From contig JADJUE010000005.1 of assembly GCA_016710785.1 (NCBI GenBank), forward strand, positions 124,001 through 188,000: DNA of 64,000 nt, given 5' to 3'. A program made the position numbers and the translations under genes. This document shows positions 36,532-45,446 of the stretch, one piece after another; positions within the stretch are counted from its first letter, which is position 1; each line of letters starts with the position of its first letter. The notes under the pieces were generated by a model that did not search any database, was not told the DNA's origin, and worked only from the letters and a program-made list of their open reading frames with translations. This DNA is from Candidatus Epilinea brevis. Its GTDB lineage: Bacteria; Chloroflexota; Anaerolineae; Epilineales; Epilineaceae.

Positions 36532-37926
36532 ATGACCCCTCAGGAACGTCAGCTCCGCATTCTGGAGTTCATCGAACGCTACCAGCGGGATCGACGCGAC
36601 GCGCCGACCATCCGCGAGGTCGTGATGGGTTCCGGAGTCAGCAGCTATCAGGACATCACCGGGGACATCGAGAGCCTCTTGCAGCGCCGCATGGTGGCCT
36701 GGGTGGCCGAGGCCGTCAGCGGCAGCGAGCCCTTCAGCTCTCGGCAGGTGAAGAGCACCCGGTCGCCGGCCGCGGTCGCCGCTGCGGTGGCCCCGCCTGC
36801 TCAAGCGTCCCGCCCGCCTGGTACCGCCGCTTCCCAGCGCCCCGCCCCGCCTCCGATCCGCGCCGGCGCGGCCCCTGCACGCCCGGCCCCGCCTCCGGCG
36901 CGGCACCCCGTCATCCGTCCCAGTGGGCTGCCCCGCGTCGATCCCAGCGCCGGCGCGCCGCCCGGCTGGGGCAGTGCGGCTCCCCCCCCCCTTGGACCGT
37001 CATCGGCGTCGCCGGCCTTCCCGCCCGCCGCCCAGCCACCTGTCGATCAGCGACCGCGGGCCATGCCCGCCGTCCGCCAGCGGCCGATGGCGCCGGCCGG
37101 AAACGTGACTGCCAGGTCGGCGGGAACGCTCGCCGACTCCCTGGGCCGTTGGGGCCTTCCCTGGCAGTTGGCCATCGCCGCGGCGGCCGTCGCCGGCCTG
37201 CTCCTCTACCTCTACCTGCGCGCCGGAGCCCAGCTTCCCTTGCGGCCCGCGATCAGCGTCCGCGGCCAGAGCATCCCCATGTGGGCCGGCATCCTGGTGG
37301 GCGTCTGGGGCCTGACTGGCCTGGGTCTGGGATTGGGACTGGAGCGCCGCACCTGGCATTGGACCGATGTGACCCACGGCCTCTTCTGGGGCGCGTTGGG
37401 CGGGCTGGTCTACCTGGTGGCGCGCATTCTCGGCCTGGAGCGCCTGCAGGGCCAGGCCTCCGAGTTTGGGCTGCTGCTGCGCCTGGCCGGCGCAGCTCTG
37501 GAGACCTTGCCCGTCCTGTTGGCCCTACGGCTGGCGCCCTTCGCCGGTGCGGCCATCCTGGCCCAGGCCGCGGCGCTGGGCATCAACAGCCTGTCCCCCG
37601 GTGGTCCCGCGTTCTGGATGCTACCCATCCTCCAGGCCCCCGTGTTGGCCCTGCCCGGCGAGTTGGCCGTCCTCTTGCCCGCCATGGATCGCGACCGCCG
37701 CTGCGTGATGGTCGGCGCGGCCTTGGGGGCTCTGCAGCAGGCCGTGGGCGCGGCTTTCCTGCCGGTGGGCAGCTGGCTCAGCCCCCTTGCAGGCGCACTG
37801 GCCGGCGCGGCCATGGGCTGGCTGCTGGCGAAGGTTGGAAAGGTAGCCGATGGGGCCAGGGACGCGCTGGCCCGACTGCTGGCCAGGCTTCGTTCGGGCA
37901 ATCCAGGCCAGGGCGGGCATCCTTGA
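36532..37926 (+). CDS. LexA-like winged-helix domain fused to a multi-pass membrane domain
   Basis: This is a 464-residue protein. Residues 1-65 match the LexA N-terminal DNA-binding domain: TPQERQLRILEFIERYQRD, APTIREVVMGSGVSSYQDI, then DIESLLQRRMVAWV. Residues 75-200 are a Pro/Ala/Arg-rich disordered linker. Residues 205-445 contain about eight hydrophobic helices (for example LAIAAAAVAGLLLYLYLRA and MWAGILVGVWGLTGLGLGL), loosely like PrsW/CPBP-type membrane proteins; I see no clear catalytic Glu/His motif. There is no LexA autocleavage domain. It could be a membrane-tethered one-component regulator; that is inference. The previous gene also links membrane helices to a nucleic-acid-binding-like domain. 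Confidence 0.6.
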   Translation: MTPQERQLRILEFIERYQRDRRDAPTIREVVMGSGVSSYQDITGDIESLLQRRMVAWVAEAVSGSEPFSSRQVKSTRSPAAVAAAVAPPAQASRPPGTAASQRPAPPPIRAGAAPARPAPPPARHPVIRPSGLPRVDPSAGAPPGWGSAAPPPLGPSSASPAFPPAAQPPVDQRPRAMPAVRQRPMAPAGNVTARSAGTLADSLGRWGLPWQLAIAAAAVAGLLLYLYLRAGAQLPLRPAISVRGQSIPMWAGILVGVWGLTGLGLGLGLERRTWHWTDVTHGLFWGALGGLVYLVARILGLERLQGQASEFGLLLRLAGAALETLPVLLALRLAPFAGAAILAQAAALGINSLSPGGPAFWMLPILQAPVLALPGELAVLLPAMDRDRRCVMVGAALGALQQAVGAAFLPVGSWLSPLAGALAGAAMGWLLAKVGKVADGARDALARLLARLRSGNPGQGGHP

Positions 37927-37969
37927 CGGCCCCCGGACCGATAGACGACAGCTCCAGAGCGGGACAGCG

Positions 37970-38530
37970 ATGAAGATCTACACCAGAAGCGGCGACGCCG
38001 GCGACACCGGTCTCTTCGGCGGACGGCGGGTGGCCAAGCACCATCCACGCGTGGAGGCCTACGGCACGGTGGATGAGCTGAACGCGGTGCTGGGCCTGGC
38101 GGTGACAGCGCTGACGGAGGGCCATGGACTGCTGCGCGATCACATCCTGGCCATCCAAGCCCGCCTCTTCGACCTGGGCGCCGACCTGGCCACGCCCGAC
38201 GACGGCAAAGCAGGGGCTTGGCTGCTGCGAGCCGATGACAGCTGGGCAGCGGCGCTGGAGGCCCAGATCGACAGCATGGAGGCGGGCCTCGCGCCCCTGA
38301 CCAGCTTCATCCTACCAGGCGGCAGCACCGCCGCCGCCTGGCTGCACCTGGCACGCACGGTCTGCCGCCGCGCCGAGCGCCGCGCCGTCGAGGCACAGGC
38401 GGCGGGCGAGCGTCTCACCCCCGCCGCCTTGATCTACCTCAACCGCCTCAGCGACTGGCTCTTCACCGCCGCCCGCCTGGCCAACGCTCAGGCGGGGGTC
38501 ATGGACATACCGTGGGCGCGGCAGGCCTGA
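37970..38530 (+). CDS. pduO: Cob(I)yrinic acid a,c-diamide adenosyltransferase, PduO type
   Basis: This 186-residue enzyme transfers the 5'-deoxyadenosyl group of ATP to cob(I)alamin, making coenzyme B12. It has the N-terminal ATP-binding MKIYTRSGDAGDTGLFGG, the YGTVDELNAVLGLA segment, FILPGGSTAAAWLHLARTVCRRAERR and the end YLNRLSDWLFTAARLAN, all diagnostic for PduO/MMAB. Length is normal. It lies 43 bases after the LexA-membrane fusion gene, so it may share a transcript. No other cobalamin or diol-utilisation genes are present. Confidence 0.95.
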   Translation: MKIYTRSGDAGDTGLFGGRRVAKHHPRVEAYGTVDELNAVLGLAVTALTEGHGLLRDHILAIQARLFDLGADLATPDDGKAGAWLLRADDSWAAALEAQIDSMEAGLAPLTSFILPGGSTAAAWLHLARTVCRRAERRAVEAQAAGERLTPAALIYLNRLSDWLFTAARLANAQAGVMDIPWARQA

Positions 38531-38548
38531 TTCCGCGGTCGAGCGGAC

Positions 38549-39106
38549 TCAGCGGCCCACAGGCGCCACGGCGCCCTGGCCGCGTCGACGGATCATCAGG
38601 ATGGCCACCGCGGCCAGACCCACCAACCCGAGGAGCAGGCTCCAGCCCTGGCCGCTTACGGCGCTGAAGCCGCCCAGGCCCACCGCCAGCGGACCCGTGC
38701 CGTTGGGGGCGAAGGTGCCGCCAGGCCCAGCGGTGCGCGAGCCCGTACAACCAGCATTGCTGGTCCAGGCCACCAACTGCCAGGCGATGGGGCTGGGCTC
38801 GTTGGCGACGTCGGGACCGGGGATGGTGCAGGTGAAGTCGAAGGTCCCCGGGGGGCTGATGCTGCCGCAGTACACCGACACCAGCGGATCGCTGGGGGTG
38901 TCGTACTCCAGGCAGACAGTCTTGTCGGAGCCGCCGGTGAAGGTGACGTTGGCGGTGGCCACCCAGTTGCTGCCGTTCCAGGTGGGCGGGGTGAAGCTGT
39001 TGAACGTGACCGCCGCGAAAGCCAGCGGCACCACCGTCAGCGCCACCAAGAAACCCCCGCACGCGGCCCAGAGGAACCGTCCCGTCCGTGTCGATGGCAT
39101 GCGCAT
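38549..39106 (-). CDS. Small exported surface protein with C-terminal membrane anchor
   Basis: This is a 185-residue protein. ATG 39106 has GGAG seven bases upstream. A signal peptide (FLWAACGGFLVALTVVPLAFA) precedes a beta-rich domain (about 35-135) with two Cys pairs (VCLEY/VYCGS and FTCTI/NAGCTGS). A G/S-rich stretch follows, then a C-terminal membrane helix (WSLLLGLVGLAAVAILMI) and RRRGQG. The end resembles surface-sorting tails, but no LPXTG motif is visible. Function unknown. It converges with the adenosyltransferase gene with only 18 bases between the stop codons. Confidence 0.6.
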   Translation of the reverse strand: MRMPSTRTGRFLWAACGGFLVALTVVPLAFAAVTFNSFTPPTWNGSNWVATANVTFTGGSDKTVCLEYDTPSDPLVSVYCGSISPPGTFDFTCTIPGPDVANEPSPIAWQLVAWTSNAGCTGSRTAGPGGTFAPNGTGPLAVGLGGFSAVSGQGWSLLLGLVGLAAVAILMIRRRGQGAVAPVGR

Positions 39107-39288
39107 GTGCTTGCTCCCAGTCTGATCCCGTCGAACAGGGAACGGCAGCGCCGCTCCGGTCTTCACGCAGGGCGATGATACCACGGTTCTGGATCGGCCG
39201 ATCAGCCAGTTGCCGGATTCAGGCACCCGTCGCGCTGCCACCGCGCCACCCGCTGGTCCTGCCGGGCGGCGCGGTGGCAGCGCGACCG

Positions 39289-40629
39289 TCAGGCCACGCC
39301 CTGGTCCAGCATGGCCCGCGCCACTTTCAAGAAGCCGGCGATGTTGGCGCCGGCGAAGAGGTCGCCCTCGTGGCCATAGGTGGCGGCCGCTTGACGGCAT
39401 TGGGCGTGGATGTTGGTCATGATGCGGTCCAGGGCGGCGTCCACTTCCTCCCGGGTCCATTCGGCGAACTGGGCGTTCTGGGTCATCTCCAGAGCCGAGG
39501 TGGCCACGCCGCCGGCGTTGGCCGCCTTGGCCGGGCCGTAGAGGATGCCGGCGTGGCGGTAGACCTCGATGGCCTCGGGGGTGGAAGGCATGTTGGCGCC
39601 CTCGGACACCGCATGGCAGCCGTTCTGCATCAAGGTGCGGGCGTCCGCACCATCGATCTCATTCTGGGTGGCACAGGGCAGGGCCACGTCGCAGGCGATG
39701 CCCCAGGGGCGCTTGCCGGCATGGAAGGTGGCGCCCTTGAAGGCGTCGGCGTATTCGTGAATGCGGCCGCGGCGGTGGTTCTTGAGGTCCATCACCCAGG
39801 CCAGCTTCTCGCTGTTGATGCCGGCCGGGTCGTGAATGGTGCCCTCGGAATCGGAGATGCTGACCACCTTGCCGCCGTAGGCGTTGACCTTCTCCACGCA
39901 GTACTGGGCCACGTTGCCGCTGCCGGAGACGGTGCAGACCTTGCCCGCGATCTCCTGGCCCTTGCTGGCCAACATCTCGCGCAGGAAGTAGACCTGGCCG
40001 TAGCCGGTGGCCTCCGGGCGGATGAGTGAACCACCCCAGCCGTAGGCCTTGCCGGTGAGCACGCCTTCCCAGTTCTTGGTCAAGCGCTTGAACTGCCCGA
40101 AGAGGAAGCCGATCTCCCGGCCGCCCACGCCGATGTCGCCCGCGGGCACGTCGATGTTGGCACCCACGTGGCGGTACAACTCGGTCATGAAGCTCTGGCA
40201 GAAGCGCATGACCTCGCCGTCGCTCTTGCCCTTGGGGTCGAAGTCCGAACCGCCCTTGCCTCCCCCGATGGGTCGCGTGGTCAGGGCGTTCTTGAAGATC
40301 TGCTCGAAGCCCAGGAACTTGACGATGCTGAGGTTGACCGAGGGGTGGAAGCGCAGCCCGCCCTTGTAGGGCCCGATGGCGTTGTTGAACTGCACGCGCA
40401 TGCCGCGGTTGACCTGCACCTGGCCCTGGTCGTCCACCCAGGGCACCCGGAAGAGGATGGCGCGATCTGGCTCACAGATGCGCTCCAGGATGCCGGCGGC
40501 CTTGATCTCGGGATGCTGAGCGATGACCGGCTCCAGAGATTGCAGGACTTCCCAGACAGCCTGCAGGAATTCAGTCTGCTGGGGGTCGCGCGCCTTGACG
40601 CGCTCATAGACGTCGCTGACGTAGCTCAT
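39289..40629 (-). CDS. gdhA: Glutamate dehydrogenase (50-kDa hexameric class)
   Basis: This 446-residue enzyme interconverts glutamate and 2-oxoglutarate plus ammonia. The bacterial GdhA class is shown by YKGGLRFHPSVNLSIVKFLG, GGGKGGSDFDPKGKSDGEVM with catalytic Lys, FMTELYRHVGANIDVPAGDI, the dinucleotide motif VSGSGNVAQYCVEKVNAYGG and GANMPSTPEAIEVY. In E. coli this class uses NADPH; cofactor choice here is inferred. The ATG at 40629 has no good Shine-Dalgarno. It lies downstream of asnB on the same strand, so two ammonia/amide-metabolism genes are neighbours. Confidence 0.97.
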   Translation of the reverse strand: MSYVSDVYERVKARDPQQTEFLQAVWEVLQSLEPVIAQHPEIKAAGILERICEPDRAILFRVPWVDDQGQVQVNRGMRVQFNNAIGPYKGGLRFHPSVNLSIVKFLGFEQIFKNALTTRPIGGGKGGSDFDPKGKSDGEVMRFCQSFMTELYRHVGANIDVPAGDIGVGGREIGFLFGQFKRLTKNWEGVLTGKAYGWGGSLIRPEATGYGQVYFLREMLASKGQEIAGKVCTVSGSGNVAQYCVEKVNAYGGKVVSISDSEGTIHDPAGINSEKLAWVMDLKNHRRGRIHEYADAFKGATFHAGKRPWGIACDVALPCATQNEIDGADARTLMQNGCHAVSEGANMPSTPEAIEVYRHAGILYGPAKAANAGGVATSALEMTQNAQFAEWTREEVDAALDRIMTNIHAQCRQAAATYGHEGDLFAGANIAGFLKVARAMLDQGVA

Positions 40630-40801
40630 GGGAATGTGTGACTGTCTTTCTTGGATGGAGCGGGGGCGGAGCCACCCCGGCCGGCCGGACGCCGGCCCCA
40701 AGGCAAGGACCGCTACAGGAGTTCAGAGCAAAGGCGGCCGATTGTGCCGAAGAACGGGCAAAACACCAAACGGGATCCGGGCGATCGAGAAGGAGGTCGC
40801 C

Positions 40802-42697
40802 TCATCCCCCGTCCAGATAGCGCTCGTACCACAGGCTGAACATCAGCAGCCCCCACAGGTTGCGGCTGTGGTTGGCCTTGCCCGCGCGGTCCTCCTGGAT
40901 CAGCTGCTGGACGTAGGCCGGCTGGAAGATGCCCTGGCGCGCCAGATTGGGAATGCCAAGCTGCCGGTCCACCAGCGGCGCCAACTCGCCCTTGAGCCAG
41001 CCGGGGATGGGCACATGGAAGCCCGCCTTGCGGCGGTGGACGACAGCCTTGGGCAGCAGACCCTCCGCCGCGTCCTTGAGCAGCGCCTTGAGCTTCAGCC
41101 CGCGCAGCTTGACCTCGGCCGGCAGACAGCTCATCCATTCCACCAGGTGGTGGTCCAGCAAGGGTACCCGCACCTCCAGGCTGTGCGCCATGCTGGTGCG
41201 GTCCACCTTGGTCAACATGTCGTCCGGCAGGCTGACGAGGGTGTCCACTGCCAGGAAGCGGTTGAGCGGATCCGGATCCGGATGGTCGTTGTAGATGGCC
41301 CGCAACAGGTCCAGGCTGTCGTGGCGGGCGGGGGAGAAATGCGGTCCGTAGAGGCGGGACTTCATCTCCTCGCTGAAGATCATCCGCCAGGAGCCATGCG
41401 CCGCCAGCGGGTCCAGGCGGCCATGCTCCAGGAAGCGTCGCGCCTTCAGGTCCCAGCTCATCTTGGCATCCGAGGCCGGCAGGCGACGGGCCAGGGCGGG
41501 CAGCCAGCGCGCCGTCAGGGATTCCGGCAGGCGGCGGTAAAAGGACGCCAGGCGGTCCGCCTGGTAGATGACGTAGCCGCCGAAGACCTCGTCACCACCG
41601 TCGCCGCTCAAAACCACTTTGGTTTCTCGGGCCGCCTCGCGCGCCACCACCCAGCTGCCCACGGCCGAGGAATCCGCAAAAGGCTCGTCAAAGGCGGCTA
41701 CCAGACCATGGATGATGTCCCCGATGTCCGGGCTTAGGACCGTCTCATGGTGGCGTGTGCCGCAATGCTTCGCCACGAGGCGCGCCCAGGGCAGTTCGTT
41801 GTAGCTGTCTTCGGCGAAACCGACGGCGAAGGTATCCACCTTGCGGCCGGCCAGACGGGCCATCAAGGCCACGACGATGCTGGAGTCCAGTCCACCGCTC
41901 AGGAAGGCGCCCACCGGCACGTCGCTGACCAGGCAGGCGGCGACCGCGTCCTCCAGGCGCCCGCGCAGCTGGCCGGCCAGGGCGCCGCGCTCCGTATCCG
42001 GCTCCAGGTGGCCCGCGCCGACCGGCAGGCGCCAGTAGCGCTCCAAGCGCAGCTGCCCGCCCTCCCAGACCGCCAGATGAGCCGGCGGCAGCTTCTGGAT
42101 GCCCTCGAACATCGTCAATGGCGCCGGCACGTAGTTGAAGCTCAGGTAATCGTGAAGGGCCATCGGGTCCAGGCGACGCGGGAACCCTGCCGCCAACAGG
42201 GCCTTGATCTCCGAGGCCCAGCCCAGCCGGCCGTCGTGCTCGCCGTAGACCAGCGGCTTGATGCCCAGCCGGTCGCGAGCCAGCACCAGCCGTGAGCGCG
42301 GCCCATCCCAGAGGGCGATGGCGAACATACCCCGCAGGCGCTCGACGAAGGCCAGGCCCCATTCCTCGTAGGCATGGGCCAGAACCTCGGTGTCGCTCTG
42401 GCTGCGGAAGCGGTGCCCGCGGGCGCTCAGCTCTGCGCGCAGGGCGGCGTGGTTGTAGATCTCCCCGTTCTGGCTGGCCCAGATGGAGCCGTCCTCGTTG
42501 GACAGGGGCTGGTGGCCACCGGCGATGTCGATGATCGACAGCCTGGCGGCGGCCAGCACGGCGCGCCCCGATGCATCCGCCGCGAGGCCCTGGTCGTCCG
42601 GTCCACGGTGGCGCAGGGCACTGACCATGCCTTCCACCACGTGGGGATCGACCTTGTCGCCGGGCCGGGTGGCCAGGAGTCCACAGATACCACACAT
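40802..42697 (-). CDS. asnB: Asparagine synthetase (glutamine-hydrolysing)
   Basis: This 631-residue enzyme makes asparagine from aspartate, ATP and glutamine. MCGICGLLATRPGD supplies the class II glutaminase nucleophile Cys2. HRGPDDQGL, RLSIIDIAGGHQPLSNEDGS and NGEIYNH complete the glutaminase domain. The synthetase part has the PP-loop FLSGGLDSSIVVALMARL (about 265), VLSGDGGDEVFGGYVIY and the KVDRTSMAHSLEVRVPLLDH segment. The length fits the long bacterial type, some of which act in cell-surface modification. The start has TATCAT nine bases upstream and no good Shine-Dalgarno. It is divergent from mobA. Confidence 0.95.
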   Translation of the reverse strand: MCGICGLLATRPGDKVDPHVVEGMVSALRHRGPDDQGLAADASGRAVLAAARLSIIDIAGGHQPLSNEDGSIWASQNGEIYNHAALRAELSARGHRFRSQSDTEVLAHAYEEWGLAFVERLRGMFAIALWDGPRSRLVLARDRLGIKPLVYGEHDGRLGWASEIKALLAAGFPRRLDPMALHDYLSFNYVPAPLTMFEGIQKLPPAHLAVWEGGQLRLERYWRLPVGAGHLEPDTERGALAGQLRGRLEDAVAACLVSDVPVGAFLSGGLDSSIVVALMARLAGRKVDTFAVGFAEDSYNELPWARLVAKHCGTRHHETVLSPDIGDIIHGLVAAFDEPFADSSAVGSWVVAREAARETKVVLSGDGGDEVFGGYVIYQADRLASFYRRLPESLTARWLPALARRLPASDAKMSWDLKARRFLEHGRLDPLAAHGSWRMIFSEEMKSRLYGPHFSPARHDSLDLLRAIYNDHPDPDPLNRFLAVDTLVSLPDDMLTKVDRTSMAHSLEVRVPLLDHHLVEWMSCLPAEVKLRGLKLKALLKDAAEGLLPKAVVHRRKAGFHVPIPGWLKGELAPLVDRQLGIPNLARQGIFQPAYVQQLIQEDRAGKANHSRNLWGLLMFSLWYERYLDGG

Positions 42698-42761
42698 GTG
42701 TCCATTATGATACTATCCGCCCGCCGTTTGCGTTCGCTTCGTCCAACTGGGTGGATCCGTC

Positions 42762-43493
42762 ATGTCGTCCTTCACCCGACCTCGAGCCGCTTCCGCCGCT
42801 ACCCCGCTTCCGCTCGCCGAGCCGCTCGCCCGGCCCGCAGAGGCGGTGACCGGCATCCTCCTGGCCGGCGGTCGCAGCCGTCGCATGGGCCGTGACAAGG
42901 CCTGGGTGGAGCTGGCGGGGCGGCCCCTGATCCAATGGTCCCTGGACGCCCTGGGCCAGGCATCCGATCGCCAGATGATCGTGGCTCGCGACGAAGCGGC
43001 CGCGGAGCGCTTGCGGGCGCTGGGCGTCCCCGTGGTCATCGACGCGCTGGCGGCTCGGGGGCCGCTGACCGGCGTCCACGCCGGGCTGCGGGCCGCCGAT
43101 TCAGACCTGTGCCTGGTGCTGGCCTGCGACATGCCTCTGGTCCGCCCGGAGCTGCTCCGCTTCCTGGTCCAAGCCATCGGCGCCTGGGACGCTGCCGTTC
43201 CCTATGCCGGGGATGCCGAACCGCCGTCCGGCCTGCTCGCCGGAGCCACCCGCGCCCGCGATGCCGGCCTGCAGCCGCTCCTTGCGGCCTATCGCCAGTC
43301 CTGCCTGCCGGCTCTGGAGAAGATCCTCGCCGGTGGCCCCATGCCCACCATGGCCCTCCTCAGCATGGTGAAGGCCCGCGTTATCGCCCCCGAGATCTGG
43401 CGCCAGGCAGACCCGGATGGCCGCTCCTTCCTGAACATCAACACCCACCAGGATCTGGAAACAGCGGCGCGTCTCCTGGCCGGGATGGGATGA
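42762..43493 (+). CDS. mobA: Molybdenum cofactor guanylyltransferase
   Basis: This 243-residue protein transfers GMP from GTP to molybdopterin. The nucleotidyltransferase motif TGILLAGGRSRRMGRDKAWVE (about 28-47), with PLIQWSLDAL and LVLACDMPLVRPELL, is diagnostic. The C-terminal part has SFLNINTHQDLETAARLL, typical of MobA. About 25 extra N-terminal residues are A/R/P-rich and may be over-predicted, although GGTGGA precedes ATG 42762. No other moco genes are in the window. Confidence 0.92.
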   Translation: MSSFTRPRAASAATPLPLAEPLARPAEAVTGILLAGGRSRRMGRDKAWVELAGRPLIQWSLDALGQASDRQMIVARDEAAAERLRALGVPVVIDALAARGPLTGVHAGLRAADSDLCLVLACDMPLVRPELLRFLVQAIGAWDAAVPYAGDAEPPSGLLAGATRARDAGLQPLLAAYRQSCLPALEKILAGGPMPTMALLSMVKARVIAPEIWRQADPDGRSFLNINTHQDLETAARLLAGMG

Positions 43494-43574
43494 GACCGCT
43501 CTCGGTCGGCCCATCCCGTTCGGAGCAACCGTCACGCCCTTGAACCCCCTGTCGATGGCCTACGGAGGCTCCCC

Positions 43575-45224
43575 ATGCGCATCCATTCTGGTAACCACAG
43601 CGCGCGCCGGTTGCCCGGCCACCGCCGCGCCGCCTTGGTCGGCCTGGCCATCGCCCTCCTGGGCCAGGCCATGCTGACCGCCGCCGCCCGCCGCGTCCAG
43701 GATGTTCCGCTGGACTTGGAGCGGGCCACGGTGGCCGATCTGCAGGCCGCGATGGGCACCGGCGCCCTGACCAGCGAGCGCCTGGTCCAGGGCTACCTGG
43801 CGCGCATCCAGGCCATCTCCCTGGGGGGGCCGGCGATCAATGCCGTTCGCGCCATCAGCCCCACGGCGTTGGCGGAAGCCCGCGATCGGGACCGCGAACG
43901 CGCCGCCGGCCAGCTGCGCGGCCCCCTGCACGGCATCCCTGTGCTCATCAAGGACAACATCGACCTGGCGGGCCTGCCCACCACGGCCGGCTCGCTGGCC
44001 CTGGAAGGATCCATGCCCATCGCTGACGCCTTCCTGGCGACGCGGCTGAAGGCGGCCGGCGCGGTGGTCCTGGGCAAGGCCAACCTCACCGAGTTTGCCA
44101 ACTTCACGACCAATGGCATGCCTTCGGGCTACAGCAGCCTGGGCGGCCAGGTGCTCAACCCCTACGACGCCAGCCTGACCCCCAGCGGCTCCAGTTCCGG
44201 TTCCGCCGTGGCCGCCGCGGCCGGCCTGGCGGCCGTCACCGTAGGCACGGAGACCTCCGGCTCCATCCTCAGCCCCGCCGCGGCCAACTCGCTGGTGGCA
44301 GTGAAGCCCACCGTAGGCCTGGTCAGCCGCAGCGGCATCCTGCCCATATCCGGCACCCAGGACACTGCCGGACCCATGACGCGGTCGGTGCGCGACGCCG
44401 CCCTGCTGCTGACGGCCCTGACCGGCGTAGACCCCGCCGACCCGGTGACGGCCGAGAGCGCGGCGGTGACGGGCATCGACTACGCCGCGCTGCTCAGCGA
44501 CACCGCCCTGCAGGGCGCGCGCATCGGCCTGGTGGGCAACGCGCCTCAGGGCGGGGCGGCCGCGGTGTACCAGGCGGCGGTCGAGGTCCTGAAGGCCCAA
44601 GGCGCGGAGTTGGTTCCGGCCGCGGTGGACCAGGGCAACCTCCCGCCCAGCATCTTGGCGCAGGAGTTCAAGCGCGACCTGAACGCCTACCTGGCGCGCC
44701 TGCCCGCCGACGCCCCCATGCGCAGCCTGGCGGATGTCATCGCCTTCAACACGGCGCACAAGTCAGAGGGGGCCATCAAGTTCGGCCAGACCCTGCTGGT
44801 CGAGTCGCAGGCGGTGGACCTCGGCGACGCGGCCACGGCCGCCGCCTACGAAAAGGCCCGGGAAGAAGGCTTGCAGGTCAGCCGCGAGCGCATCGACGCA
44901 GTCCTCACCGGCGACCGGCTCGACGCCCTGCTCTTCGTCGGCAGCGGCTCGGCGGCCATCGGCGCGCGAGCGGCCTACCCTTCGGTGGCCCTGCCGATCG
45001 GCTACAACCCCGACAGCGGCCGGCCGGTGGGCATCACCCTCCTGGGCACCGCGTACAGCGAGGCGCGGCTGCTGGCCCTGGCCTTCGACTACGAGCAGGC
45101 CGCCGCTGTCTGGCGACCGCCTTCGGACATCAACCCCTCGCTGTTCCGCAACGTGATCATCGCCTGGCCGGAGGAGGGTGGCACCTTCCTGCCCGCCTTG
45201 CACCGGGGTGGCGACGGGGATTGA
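43575..45224 (+). CDS. Exported amidase-signature hydrolase
   Basis: This is a 549-residue protein. A basic start and hydrophobic stretch (GHRRAALVGLAIALLGQAML) suggest a signal peptide. The amidase-signature catalytic triad is present: Lys in GIPVLIKDNIDLAG, cis-Ser in PSGSSSGSAVAAAAGLA, and nucleophile Ser in GTETSGSILSPAA. KPTVGLVSRSGILPIS, the DTAGPMTRSVRDAALLL segment and a C-terminal PSVALPIGYNPDSGRPVGI are canonical. The substrate cannot be told. GGAGG precedes ATG 43575. It is 81 bases downstream of mobA, with no obvious functional link. Confidence 0.9.
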   Translation: MRIHSGNHSARRLPGHRRAALVGLAIALLGQAMLTAAARRVQDVPLDLERATVADLQAAMGTGALTSERLVQGYLARIQAISLGGPAINAVRAISPTALAEARDRDRERAAGQLRGPLHGIPVLIKDNIDLAGLPTTAGSLALEGSMPIADAFLATRLKAAGAVVLGKANLTEFANFTTNGMPSGYSSLGGQVLNPYDASLTPSGSSSGSAVAAAAGLAAVTVGTETSGSILSPAAANSLVAVKPTVGLVSRSGILPISGTQDTAGPMTRSVRDAALLLTALTGVDPADPVTAESAAVTGIDYAALLSDTALQGARIGLVGNAPQGGAAAVYQAAVEVLKAQGAELVPAAVDQGNLPPSILAQEFKRDLNAYLARLPADAPMRSLADVIAFNTAHKSEGAIKFGQTLLVESQAVDLGDAATAAAYEKAREEGLQVSRERIDAVLTGDRLDALLFVGSGSAAIGARAAYPSVALPIGYNPDSGRPVGITLLGTAYSEARLLALAFDYEQAAAVWRPPSDINPSLFRNVIIAWPEEGGTFLPALHRGGDGD

Positions 45225-45446
45225 CCGGCGGGCGCGGTCCGTCGGCCGCGGACGGGAAGCCCCCCGTGAACCGCGGTCCGGCACATCCCGGGCGGGGGCG
45301 CGGGGCCGAAGGTTAAGCCAATCGCCTTGTTCCCCCCGCCCCTATCGGTTATCCTAGGCGCCGCGGGAGACCCGACCCCGTTCGCCGGCCGGACCCGCAT
45401 CCCCTTTACTGCCACCCTGGCGCGTTGACCTGAGGAGAGAAGCACC

